Below, piece by piece: positions 11,472 through 22,348 of a DNA stretch of 64,000 nucleotides (position 1 is the stretch's first letter; each line of letters opens with the position of its first letter). Under the pieces are notes generated by a model, which saw nothing but the letters and a program-made list of their open reading frames with translations, did no database searches and was not told where the DNA came from. A program made the position numbers and the translations under genes. Source of the DNA: Archilochus colubris (taxonomy: Eukaryota; Chordata; Aves; Apodiformes; Trochilidae). Where the stretch lies: the NCBI GenBank assembly GCA_023079485.1, contig CM041097.1, positions 13,921,561 through 13,985,560 on the forward strand, in the 5' to 3' direction.

Positions 11472-13254
11472 GTAAGTGGTGGCCATCAATCTCTGCGGCG
11501 GGAATTCGTGTCCCCGTTCCCACCAGGTGGCAGCACGGGGTTGTGAATCTGTGGCAGGACCAGGCTGTCCCGGGGGGTGGTTGTTCACACCCACCACAAA
11601 AGGTTCCATAGCACACCTAAAACATTAGAGGGGTTTTGGTTTTCTAGCTTCATGCCCTGACAGGCTTTGACAACTGGTGGATGAGGCATTAAAAAAAAAA
11701 AAATCTTCTCAAATATATATTGAACTCGTTTATTTAGAGGAGATTTGTCATCTAATGATGGCCATGGAAATAAATTTGATTTCTTTTATTAACTGTATGA
11801 CCAGAAGTATATGCAACAGGAATAAGGCTTCATGCACAGCACCTCTACTCTCCTACTGCTTTTAGAATATCTGCTATTTTATTAATTACGCCTTAACAAG
11901 GTCTTTGTTTTAGTTTTTATTCAGGTGAGACTGCAACAAGTCACTGAAGATTACTTTCATATTCCAGAATCAGAAATGTTCATACATTTACAGTAAAACT
12001 GGAATACACTATTTCAGTTTTGAAAGCACCTTTTTAGATTATTCAACATAAACTATCTATATCCTAAATTCCCAGCATTCAGTATTCTGAATTGTGCAGT
12101 CAAATTTATGGGCTAAATTAATGCTACTGAATTTACTCTAAGTATGTTGCTTCTGGTTTTACTCTGCTCCTCTTTGATATACTCCCTAGTAAGCAGGTAA
12201 AACATACAAAGCTAGAATTTGAATGATTAATATTTGTTTAATGATATATAGAGGTATTCTAGACATATAAAATCTGCTGTCAAATTTTAATATCAGTCCA
12301 ACTTTGAGAATGTACATGCCAGTGAAAAACAAATCTCACAGCGCCTTAGAGATTCACCCTGATAAGCATCTGAAAGTTTAGATGGTTATTTAAAATTTTG
12401 GCTTGAAGTCTCTAAAGCACTTTTTTTTTCTGAGATCTCAGGTTCTCTGTAACTGCAGCTGGTCAAAAATAACTTGAAAAAGCATCCTTTCTTAGTTTGC
12501 TGCAGCATTTAAACCACACAGCTTGACTGAAACTGGGAACTGCAAAGGGATGCAGAAATACTCTTAGGTTATTCAGATATAAACATCTTAGAGTTTTGCT
12601 CAAGATTCAGAAGCACTTATTTACCATTGCTTGTCCTTATCTAATGTGTACCTTTCCAGCTAATGCTCCTCTTGCTTCTCTTTATGAGACATTTTTCAGT
12701 ACGTCAGAGAGAGAGAGCATGGTCATGTTGTCCAGGCAGAATTGTTGACCCTGGATTTCCCACAGAATTACTCCTTGTCCTTAGTTAACTTACTTAACTT
12801 CAGCATCTTTTTCCACATTAATTTAGGAATTACTTGTCTAGTTCTTTAAGTATACATACCAAGGGTTTTTCCTTGCAGTAGAGCATTCACATTTGCAGAG
12901 AGACCCAGGTGTGAGCATGCATGCACAGAGGTGACCTTGTTAGAATAACAGTGGTGGGTTGCAGAGGGTGCAAAGTCCATAAACCATGGTTCATTCCCTC
13001 TCAGTTTCATGAAGAAAGTGGCTTTGGCTCACTGGCAGTGTCTGGAGACTTGTAAGGGAAAAGCCAAGTCTATACATGGGTGCTTCAGCCAGGTGGAGCT
13101 GGCAGAGGTCCTTGCCTAATGGCTCCCAGTGCCCTCCAAGTCTTTCACGAGTGCCCGGCTGTCTGTGCTGCCAGGGCTTTCCTAACAAAAGCAATGCCTG
13201 ACGACAGCAGCCACCAGTCTTTAGAGGAATAATGCTACTGGGTAAATTAAGGAA

Positions 13255-13530
13255 ATAAAAATAGTGCTGTTTGAGGCCCGCGCAGTGGGTGTGGGAAGAG
13301 CAGACCCACCAGCCGTGGAGGCAAGCGTAGGCAGCACACCCCTTATTTTGGGACAGCCTTTATGTAACGCTGTATTTTTAAACTTCTGTATTCTGAGGAT
13401 TAAAGCGCTGCGAATAATGCAGCTAAACTCATTAAACTCCTTTAACATCCTCCTCACCCCTGAGAGGAAACGTTACAAGTCTCCAGTGAGGTGGGTGGAG
13501 AAGGTTCCGCTGTAAAATAGAGAGATTTTT
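13255..13530. promoter_or_regulatory. Candidate regulatory / conserved block upstream of exon D
   Basis: This block retains about ten CpGs (for example GGCCCGCGCAG near 13277 and AAAGCGCTGCGAATAATGC near 13402), while the intron on its left has almost none. It mixes them with AT-rich homeobox-type cores (CATTAAACTCC). Overlapping open frames of about 80 codons run on both strands but match nothing I recognise. It may be a conserved non-coding element or an unrecognised exon; this is inference from composition. Confidence 0.25.
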
Positions 13531-13680
13531 GATGATAATGAGTGTTTGGAAGCAGTGAATGCAGGGAGGTTTCCTCCCTTCATCATTTGCTGTGTAACCC
13601 TGTGGTGTGTCCCCATCCTGCCTTGGGCCTGTGTCCAGCTGGTGCCAGCCTCGCACTTTAAGAGACAACCAACTAACATG

Positions 13681-13697
13681 GCGTGTGTGTGTGTGTG
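13681..13697. repeat. Short GT dinucleotide repeat
   Basis: GC followed by GTGTGTGTGTGTGTG, about seven GT units, some 110 bases before the exon D acceptor. A small microsatellite. Confidence 0.8.
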
Positions 13698-13806
13698 GAA
13701 AGGGAGGGAAAAGCAAAAGTAAAATGATCCTAGGTGTCATGTCAGAGCCCCTGCTGATCGTCTCTGTTTTGTTTTCTTCCCCTCTGCTGCCCATGACCTC
13801 CTCAAG

Positions 13807-14608
13807 CCTACAGCCTCTCCTGCCTCCTCCGCTGACATGGCCCCCATCAGCTCTGGCTCCTCCACCTGGACATCCTCGGGGCTCCCCTTCTCCTTTGTGT
13901 CCATGGCCACGGGGATGGGGCCTTCCTCCAGCGGCAGCCAGGCCACTGTGGCCTCAGTGGTGACCAGCACCTTGCTGGCAGGGCTGGGTTTCAGCGGTGG
14001 AGGCATCTCCTCCTTCCCCAGCAGCGTGTGGCCCACACGGCTTCCAGCGGCGGCCACCCCCAGCAAGCAGGCGGGAAGGCCAATGGCAGCTGCCACCGAG
14101 GCCGCGGCGGCCGCTGCTGCCTCCCCCGGGCCTGAGCGGGACTCAGCGCTAACAAAGGACGGCGAGGGAGCAGAGGAGGGGGAGAAGGACGACAAGAGTG
14201 AGAGTGAGGATGGGGAGCGGGAGCACGAGGAAGAGGAAGAAAAGGATGCCGAGAAGAAAGAGAAAAACAGGGCGACGGCAGCCGAGGAGGCACGCGATAG
14301 CACGGAGCCCAGCGTGGCCACGGCTTCCCCTAACAGGACCGCTGAGGAGGAAGGAAATAAAACCATATCGGGGGAAGAGCCAAACCAAAATGTTGCCCCC
14401 ACGGCTGGAGGTCCCGAGGAGGAAAGCTTTGCTGAAGCAGGCACCCAGCCCCAGCCACTCCCATCCACCCAAGTGCCACCAGCGTTCACTGATGAACTTT
14501 ACCTGGGAAAGATCCCAAGAAGACCAGAAACAACAAGAAAACCTCCAAAGGAGGACAGGTTTCCAGAGGAGTACCCCTCAGATAACAAATTCATCACCAT
14601 TAACCCAG
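13807..14608 (+). CDS. PTPRG: PTPRG exon D: large extracellular stalk exon
   Basis: This 802-base exon encodes 267 residues plus one base of the next codon. It begins [19 protein letters not shown] after a CTCAAG acceptor. The first 65 residues or so are Ser/Thr/Gly-rich and very like mammalian PTPRG (for example [20 protein letters not shown]). A run of seven alanines follows at 14101-14121, in mixed codons. A strongly acidic and lysine-rich segment spans about 14155-14270 ([20 protein letters not shown] and following). The last third is Pro/Thr/Glu-rich and more diverged. Sequons NRT and NKT are present. It forms the mucin-like extracellular spacer before the membrane. The exon is GC- and CpG-rich compared with its surroundings and holds GCGGCCGC within the alanine run. 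The donor is CCAG|GTGAGT, phase 1. A 250-codon antisense frame here is a shadow of this composition. Confidence 0.96.
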
Positions 14609-15158
14609 GTGAGTGACCTCCGTGGAAACTCTTTTTACCAGTTGTTGGTAAGACTGTTAGAAAATTATACCATCCAAATTCCTTATTGATTTCCAGTGGA
14701 TAGAGTATTTTTGTGGTGTCTGGCTTCATCCAATGGGCAGGTCATTGTGGGACCCAACCCACAAATTGTTACGGGAGGGAGGAGAAGAGGAAGGATCATC
14801 CTTTCATGTTATTGGGGCAGATTCATTCTCCTCATACTGCTAACTGGAGTAACTCCAAACGTGCTGCATTAAGAATTTTGTTTGGGTTCTGTTTGTTTCT
14901 TTAAAAAAAAAAAAAGCAGAATGCAGTGAACTATAGCTGTGAAATTAATTTGGAAGAGCGATTGCTGTGCTGTGCTGGTGTTTCATGGGAAGGTTGGTAT
15001 ATATGTTGTAAACTAATTTAGTTTATCTGCAGGATTCTCCCAGATTGGGTTTTGAGATATATTTTCCCAAGTACAGGATCACTTCTGGTTTATTTCTCCC
15101 CACAAAACCTGCATGCTCTGATCATCCAAGACAAGCCACATTTTGCACTAGGGTTGCC

Positions 15159-15177
15159 TTTTTTTTTTTTTTTTTTT
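15159..15177. repeat. T19 homopolymer
   Basis: Nineteen consecutive T, shortly followed by an A-rich GGAAAAAAACCC. It might be the reverse-oriented tail of an old insertion, but no element body is visible. Confidence 0.8.
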
Positions 15178-17695
15178 CTGTGGAAAAAAACCCAAGAATA
15201 TTAGGCAGGGAGAGTTCATATATTTTCTGTTTGTCCTGATGAGAATTACCAGCACTCGTGTACACACCAGCTCTGGATGTATGTACCAACACCACAGTAT
15301 GTACACAGCAAATACGACCTTTTGGAAGCATGCCCAGGTGATCTCCATGTGCACCGAGCCCTGTGCAGCCAGGATTTGGTGCACAGCCCTGTGCAAACAG
15401 GCATCTCATAGTGCTCCCAAATCCCTGCACAGCAAGTGTGGTGCATATGCATGTGTTTCTGCTTGGGGAGCTCCAGGCACTGGTAAGGAAAACAGATCTT
15501 GTAACTGCAAGGAGCAAATGGAGTACATTCATATGGATTTATTTGCCAAGTAAGGAGTGAGATTTAGATACAGCAATGGGTTTATCTGAATGATTATGGG
15601 TATTACCACAGCATTTATAAGATAGTGCACATTTTTTGTTTGTTTGTTTTTCCACTGCTATTGCTTATTTTGCTAATCTATAGACTGTTTTGTAATTTAC
15701 CATCAAAGCTGCTCTACAGTTTGAGTTCTGTAAAAAACCTATTTATTTTTCCCTGCATTTACAAACACAAAAATGCAGACATTGTGCATTCACTTACTTA
15801 CAGCTCAGAACCAATTTAAAAAACAAAGCTAAATCCAATCTTTAATAACATTTGTTACAGAAATGCTGACCTGACTCTAATGCTGTCAATCATAACTGTT
15901 TGCTAGGAGAACAGATTAACAACACAGAAGCCAAGAAACCTGCACCAGGTTGTGCTGGTTTTTTGAAAATATGTTGCTCTTTTTCTTACTCCTCAACTGG
16001 AAATCATCTTCAAAGTCCAGCATTGCCACTGAATGTGGTCTGAGATGCCTGTCAGGCAGCTTTCAACATGCCACTCACTTCAGTGAGCCTTTTACCAGGA
16101 AGGAGGGAACTTTTCCTAACCATGCTTTGCAATACTGAGAGTAATCATTCAGCACCATTTAGGTTCAAACCCCAGAAATTCAGCCTGCCTGGGTAAACTT
16201 GCCTCTGAAATAGCTCAGTTCTTCTTGCCTTCTGCTTCCCTGTTTTTCATGTGCCAGTTTCTTGGATGGCCCAAGTACAATATCCTTTTTACAAGACCCA
16301 AAAAGAATCTCATGGCTTATTCTCAGCCTAATAAGTTGAAGGAAAGATGGGTAGTTGGTCTTCTTCCTTAGCTCATGGCAAAGGGATTGTTATTAAATTG
16401 GTTTTTATTATGTGGTAAAAGTAAGATGAAAAAGATGAAAATCAATGGGATGGGGAAATACTGTTAATATTGCTAAGAAGTACTTAGTAGTTACTGTGAA
16501 TTGTATCTCCTTAGTCTGTAGTGATTTCTGTCTCTTTTTAGTGTGCAGAGAACTGTCACTGAAAGTGGTTCAGTACAGCTTTGCCTCCTACTAGACAGCC
16601 TCTTTTAAGAGCTCTGCTCACTTGCAGCCTTGGAGGCTTGAAGTGACTCTGCCTGAAGACTGCACACAAAGACAGTCTTGAGTGGACTCTGCAGATTAGG
16701 TTTTTCATGTTTATATATGGAAGGGGCATAATTTAGTAACATCACCATGTCTCAAAAAATGGTTTCAAGTGTAGGAAACAATCTGAAACAACCAGCACAT
16801 GTTAGCTGGGGAGAAGGTAAGTGGAGTTGTCTGTTTCACTCAAATTAACCTTAGTTAAATCTTAGTTAAAGCTCTGGTGACATACTTGAGGTGAGGAGAA
16901 GAAACCATTCCATATTTTCAGCTTCCCAGGCCCCTTAGTGTACTGAAGAGCTTCCCCTGTGAGAAGACTCTTGGGAATGCAGGAGAAGGAGCTTTCCTCC
17001 AGGCTGGATATAGGTTACCCAAGACACATGCCAGCAGAACCCACAGCTGGTGAATTGGCCCAATAATCAAAAACCCTCATGAAGCCCAAGACTAGTTGCT
17101 TCAGCTAAATTCTTTTCCACAGTAATATGGAAATCTACATTTCCTACAGACAGATCTGATCCAGCTCATGCAAGGCATTGTGTTCAGTGAAACTCCAGAC
17201 ATAAACAAGACCTCTTCCTATGAGTCATGGCCGTAAAGTTTTTCCTTAAAAAGGTAAACCTGAAATCAAGATGAAGGCATTACCAGACGTGTCTGAAAGC
17301 ATTCTTGAGCATCAGGCTAGTTAAAAAAGGGTGAAGGTCATTTTCAAAGTGAGCAGAGAGAATCCCTGCAGCTTAATGTGTTCTGCTGAGGGCAAAAAAA
17401 TTTTGGATGCATCTTTTCTCTAGAAAAGCAGTTTTTAGAAAGCTGTCAAGGTTTCAAAAATGTTTTTGAGAGTAGAAAGTTTAATCATTTGAGAGAGTAG
17501 AAAATTGTTTCATAACAATGTACACTTGTAAAATTAATTATATAGGATTAAATTAGCAGTTGTAAGGAGATAACTGAATGGGAAAGTACTCATGAGTGTG
17601 GATGATTAGAAGAGAACAGGGAACACATGAGAAATTACAGGGAAAGTGTGAGGCCAATTAGTACAGCAAGGCTCATTTTCTTTTAGTGCTTATTT

Positions 17696-17716
17696 CACAC
17701 ACACATACACACACAC
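17696..17716. repeat. Short CA dinucleotide repeat
   Basis: CACACACACA, one TA interruption, then CACACACAC. A small interrupted microsatellite in the intron. Confidence 0.8.
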
Positions 17717-17970
17717 CTCTCCTGAGACTGTGTCATTATTTTCCAAATGGCATTGGCCTCTTCTTGTCTGGTGGTATCGGCCAACTCTAATGATTTTCTT
17801 CTGTCACTGAACACTTGCTTGCATTCTTCTCTTTCATTTTCCTGATCACCCATTTCTGTTTTGGTGCCCACATTAGATTAATTGTACCTTTGATCTGCAA
17901 CTGTTACACACACAGCTGCTCAGCATTGTCTGTGACTCTGAAACCTGAAAATTAGAAAAATGATGCTCTA

Positions 17971-18027
17971 CCAAAAAAAAACCCCAAAAAACAACCAACA
18001 CCAAAAAAAAAAAATCAATCCCAAAAA
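17971..18027. repeat. A-rich CCAAAAAACAACC-type tract
   Basis: About 57 bases of A with clustered C (CCAAAAAAAAACCCC and similar). This kind of degenerate A/C tract is common in bird introns. It may be a decayed poly(A) tail or simple sequence. Confidence 0.75.
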
Positions 18028-21000
18028 CTGGAAAAACCACAGTGTGATTCATTTTAATCAGGCTAGAGCAGGTATTATCCCACAGAATTTTGGTTTGTTG
18101 TGCTGGACAGTTAAACAGATCCTTTGTTATTGACAAATGGGCTGTTGTGAGCAAAGTAATAGATGTCCAGTTGGGGCTTCGCCTGGGTCATGAGATAGGA
18201 TTGAGAACAGAGACATGGATTTGGCCTTTGATCCAAACTTCAGCCAGGTCCTCCCATCCCTCAGCACTCACCTACTTCTGCCCAGTTCCTCCCACAAGAG
18301 GGCTTTGTAGAGACATCATCATGTGCAGGGTTAAATTTCAAGCCTGGTGAATGCTTTTAGCAGAGACTGAGTTTTGTTTTTTAGGATGCTCTTTGAGGTT
18401 ACAAAAGCCTTTTGGGAATAACCTCATTAAGATAATTAAACGTCTGTGTAATTCTTTCTTTCTTCATTCATGGCAGGATTATTAAGCTGTATTTTCATGT
18501 GCCACTTGAGCCATTTTGCATGGCACCTTCCAGGCACAGACAGCAGAATGGCTTGAAAATAAAAGGATTGATTTATTTGATGTTTCCCAACAGTATGAAT
18601 TTCAGATATCTGACATTGGGATTAACTATGATTGGCATCTGTTTACAAAACTGAGAAAAGCCATGCTCAGTTATGCACAGCCTATAAGTATGACTACTGC
18701 AGGAATGCCTTTAAGGAGACAGGGAGAAAATAGCTGCAGTGTCATGTGCCAAAGGTCTTAATTTTTAAAAACATGGTTTTGCCTTTTTTCATCTTTTAAG
18801 AACATGACTGATACTATTTTCCAGAATTAATTGATACCTTTATGTAAGCCCATTAATTTCATTTACTCAAAGGAAAGATGAGCAGGTGGCTTTCTTTTAG
18901 GTGACCAGATGATCTGAGGCAGTTTGGCAGTGGGAGTTTTCTTCTGGCTTACAGAACATGAGGACTGTCGTAGTTAACAGTATCTGTAACAGCACAACAA
19001 ACAGAACTTTGTCCTGGCAGTTTACACAAGGAATTATAAGAGTTGATAAGTTATATATTAAAGCAAGGATTGCTTATTATAGCAACCTATTTTATATTGC
19101 TATTATTATAGCAATCTAAGTCTTACTTAAGGGCAATAAATATGTTTCTGTTCTTGGAAACCAATTACCAAGAATACACAGAGATCCAGTACATTTCACA
19201 AATTGTAGGATGCTTCTTTCTTGCCCTGACCTTTGTGCAAGGGTTGCACTGCCAAACCCTTCCTTGCTGCCTGATGCTCTCTAATTCTCTTTGTGTCAGG
19301 GCCTCATCCATCCAGACCCTGGATGAAACTGCTGAATTGGAGGTGCACAGGAATTATGGATTTTTCCAGATGCTGGAGCAGATTTACCAGTGCCCAGGCT
19401 TGGTTATGGGACCTCTGAAAGAGACACACTGTAATAATTTTTATTCCATCCTACTGGGATGAATTCCAAGCCAGTAAAAGGCAAACTGAATTAATTCAAT
19501 GAAGGCATATGCCAGTGGAAACTGTTTACATTTCTTAGCAAAATGGAGTTTCCTGGTCCATTTTTTAAGCTTCCCCCCTGAAATACAGCGTATGGTGGGC
19601 ACTGGTACAAGGATATGGTGTTAACACTACCAAGGCTCAACATTCTTTCTTTGGAAAAGAGTGAAATGCTATTTTATGTTTTGTAATATTTTTATATGTA
19701 GTAGAGCCGAAAGCTATAAAGGCCCAGATCTGTGTGTATTTTCTTCAACTCTTTTTCCAAGTTACCCAGCATGCTGCCTTTTCTTAGGCTTTCCTGCCAT
19801 CACACTCCAGAGACAGGTGCTGGCCCCAGCTGTCAATCTAGTATGGTTATTGGCATTCCATTGTTTAAGCTCTCTCAACACTGTACTTACACAGTGGAAA
19901 ACACCTAAGATGACTTATCAATAGCCAGCACAGGAACATTCTCTTTTTTGCTGAAGTACATCACTGCTTGGGCATTCCCAAATGGAATTTCAGGGCCAGC
20001 ATCAGCATGCAGGAATGGCATTTGCTATTCTATCACTCAACATACTGAACAGTTTCTTATCCTCACATCTGTGGTATTGGGAGTTGGCAGGGTCAGAGAA
20101 GTGTGTTCTCTGCAGTAGACTGAGAAGAGGAGCATCGTGAGCACTGCAGAATTTAATAGTCTGCATTGGGACACCAGCCCATGCTGTGCTTACAATAGAA
20201 TTTAATTTTCTTTCCATGCAAACAGAAACATATGTTTTCATGTTGGAATAAGTGGAGGTGAAGCTGAACAGAATACTGTCCTTGGAGAGAGATGAAACAA
20301 CACCCTAACGGATGAAAGGTGGTGGGACTATTTGGCTCTCCTACCAAATTTTATTACATTGCATGTTTTTTTCCTTTGACCTTTTTACTATTCTGATTAG
20401 GAACACTTACCTCACAGATTTAATTTTTTCATGCTGTTAAATGATTTGAAATGCACTGATAAAAAACCCATGCCTTAGGGCTTGTGATTTTTTTATGCAA
20501 GTTTGGCAAATACCAGGAATAAGCTTTTGCTATAGTTTTGGGGTAGTTCTTTTCCTTATTTTTTGCCAGTCAGACAAAGAAAAAGATCTGCCTTTAAAAC
20601 AGCATGTTGTATATTATTAATATGGTGTGAAGACAAGAGCTCACCATGTGCTTCAAGGTATGATGTTGGATGCCTGTTCTGCAAAGTGACCCTGTTGGTA
20701 ACCTCTGTAGCCTTTCTCACTCAAATTAGAGACAACTGGCTACTTATCTCTCTTTTGATAAGTTCTGTACTCAACACACGTTCACTCCCCCCAAACATCC
20801 TTCTGATTAGCACCTCATTTAGGCTGCTTGCTAAAGGGCATTACCTCCATCAGCCTAGTTCTTAAAACTAGAAAGATTTCTTGCTGGGCTTGCAGCAGCC
20901 TGCAGCCTTGCTCTGTTTTCAGCAGTCAAGCAAAAGCATTTACAATTAACCTTTACTTCTATGTTAGTTGAATTTTACTCCTGCCTATGGAGGAGTATAA

Positions 21001-22215
21001 TCTAAATGCTATTAAAATAGAGTATGACTTCATATTATGTGACATCTGGTGACTTCCAATTATCTGTGTTTTGCCTGCCTACGGTGAAAAGGCAATTATG
21101 TTCTTCTGGTAGGATTTGCAGCAGTTTCAGAAGATATGATAATACAATAGTGAACGAGGGCAAGGAAGCAAGTTGGTAAGGAAAGACTCACGTAGGCTAA
21201 AAAAGTAGAAGTCAAGTGTGTACATTCCAATTCTCTTTCAAATCTGAAGTTGTTTACATTAATCCTTTCCCATTACATCCTGTAGACAGGTATTGATCAA
21301 GTACTGCCTGTTTGGTAGGAAACATGAATAAGATACAGAATCCACTTCTGTATTTTTCTTTTATCATTCTGTCCAAAACAATTTATTTGTTAAGTCTACA
21401 TGAATTTGCACAAATTAGATGTCTTTTGAAATATGTTTATACAGTGTCTATGCTCATTGGCTCCACTACTTGCAGAACCTCTAGATATTTATGTTCTGTA
21501 TGATACAGTAATTTTAACAAGGTGTCATACAAAGAGTGAAACACAGTTACTCAGCCAGAATATTGACCAACTTTAATTTTGTTCAAAAGCTGTGGCATAA
21601 TGATTTCTTCTGTCAGTTACAACATGTCCTAGCTATTCATTCATCCGTCCATCTTGACAATCCATATGCTAAAATGTGCTTTCGTATGCAATAGCTCACC
21701 AGATTGTGACAATTCCACAAATGATGTGACATGGCACCCAACATGTTAAGGATTTTTTATTTTAAGGTAGTTACCAAGAAATGTATTTCTGAAACAAAGT
21801 ATTACACTGAGCTTTTCAATCAGAGCTGCCCTGTGGTATTGAGAAACAGAGTGCATTTGTCTGCAAACACTCATGGCCAAGCAAAGCACTTCCTTTGTTA
21901 ATGTGGTGAAATGACTCAGTGGGGTGCTCCACGTCTGATAATAGGTGCTTGCATGATAGAGTCCTAAAATTGTCTATGAGACTGTAATTACAGGCAGTAG
22001 TAAAATCCAAGCCATATGTGGCAATAAACACCATACTTTCGTGCTCTCATGTCTCAGACTAAAGACAAATGGAGTCCCACCCTGCCGTTAGATCTTTGCT
22101 CTGTTTACTCATACCATGTAAAATAGACAAATGAGTTGTTTTCCTTACACATTTCTCCATACAGAATTTTTTTATTCCATTTAGTGATTGTTTTTGTTAT
22201 GTGTTTAACACACAG

Positions 22216-22348
22216 CTGACAAGAACAGCTCCAGCATGGCCACAAGACCTTCTCCTGGTAGAATGGAATGGATCATCCCACTTATTGTGGTCTCAGCACT
22301 GACTTTCGTGTGCCTCATTCTTCTCATTGCTGTACTTGTCTACTGGAG
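22216..22348 (+). CDS. PTPRG: PTPRG exon E: transmembrane segment
   Basis: After AACACACAG the exon adds two bases to finish an Ala codon, then reads [19 protein letters not shown] hydrophobic stretch of about 25 residues follows (starting [12 protein letters not shown], ending LLIAVLVYW), and the exon stops two bases into an Arg codon (TGG AG|GTGAGT, phase 2). The hydrophobic helix followed by Arg marks the single membrane pass, with the inside on the C-terminal side. NSS is a possible glycosylation sequon just outside the membrane. The helix is essentially identical to mammalian PTPRG as I recall it, while the part before it is diverged. Phase 2 at the end allows either inclusion of the mammalian juxtamembrane cassette or direct joining to exon F. 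Confidence 0.97.

Larger units (their letters stand above)
11472..13806 (+). other. PTPRG: PTPRG intron C-D
   Basis: A 2335-base GT-AG intron, phase 0. The acceptor is AAG after a long pyrimidine-rich stretch (13765-13804). Contents are AT-rich unique sequence at 11.6-12.7 kb, a CpG-retaining block at about 13255-13530, and a short GT repeat at 13681-13697. No coding exon is recognisable inside it. Confidence 0.93.
14609..22215 (+). other. PTPRG: PTPRG intron D-E
   Basis: A 7607-base GT-AG intron, phase 1, between the stalk exon and the transmembrane exon. It contains a T19 run at 15159-15177, a short CA repeat at 17696-17716 and an A-rich tract at 17971-18027. The remainder is unique AT-rich sequence. 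No further stalk exon was recognisable. Open frames at about 15.1-15.6 kb and 18.1-18.35 kb occur without family resemblance. Confidence 0.93.

Noticed and set aside
13737..14489. 250-codon antisense open frame over exon D
   Set aside because: It is opposite a well-supported coding exon with biased GC-rich codons, which removes stops on the other strand. The product is low-complexity Ser/Ala/Pro sequence without a recognisable family.
14198..14689. 163-codon + strand frame overlapping exon D in another frame
   Set aside because: It overlaps the true PTPRG frame. Its basic, low-complexity product reflects the acidic-coding sequence read out of frame.
15122..15553. Overlapping ORFs on both strands near 15.1-15.5 kb
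   Set aside because: Frames are open on both strands at once. The products are Cys- and His-rich translations of CA/TG-rich sequence without a family match.
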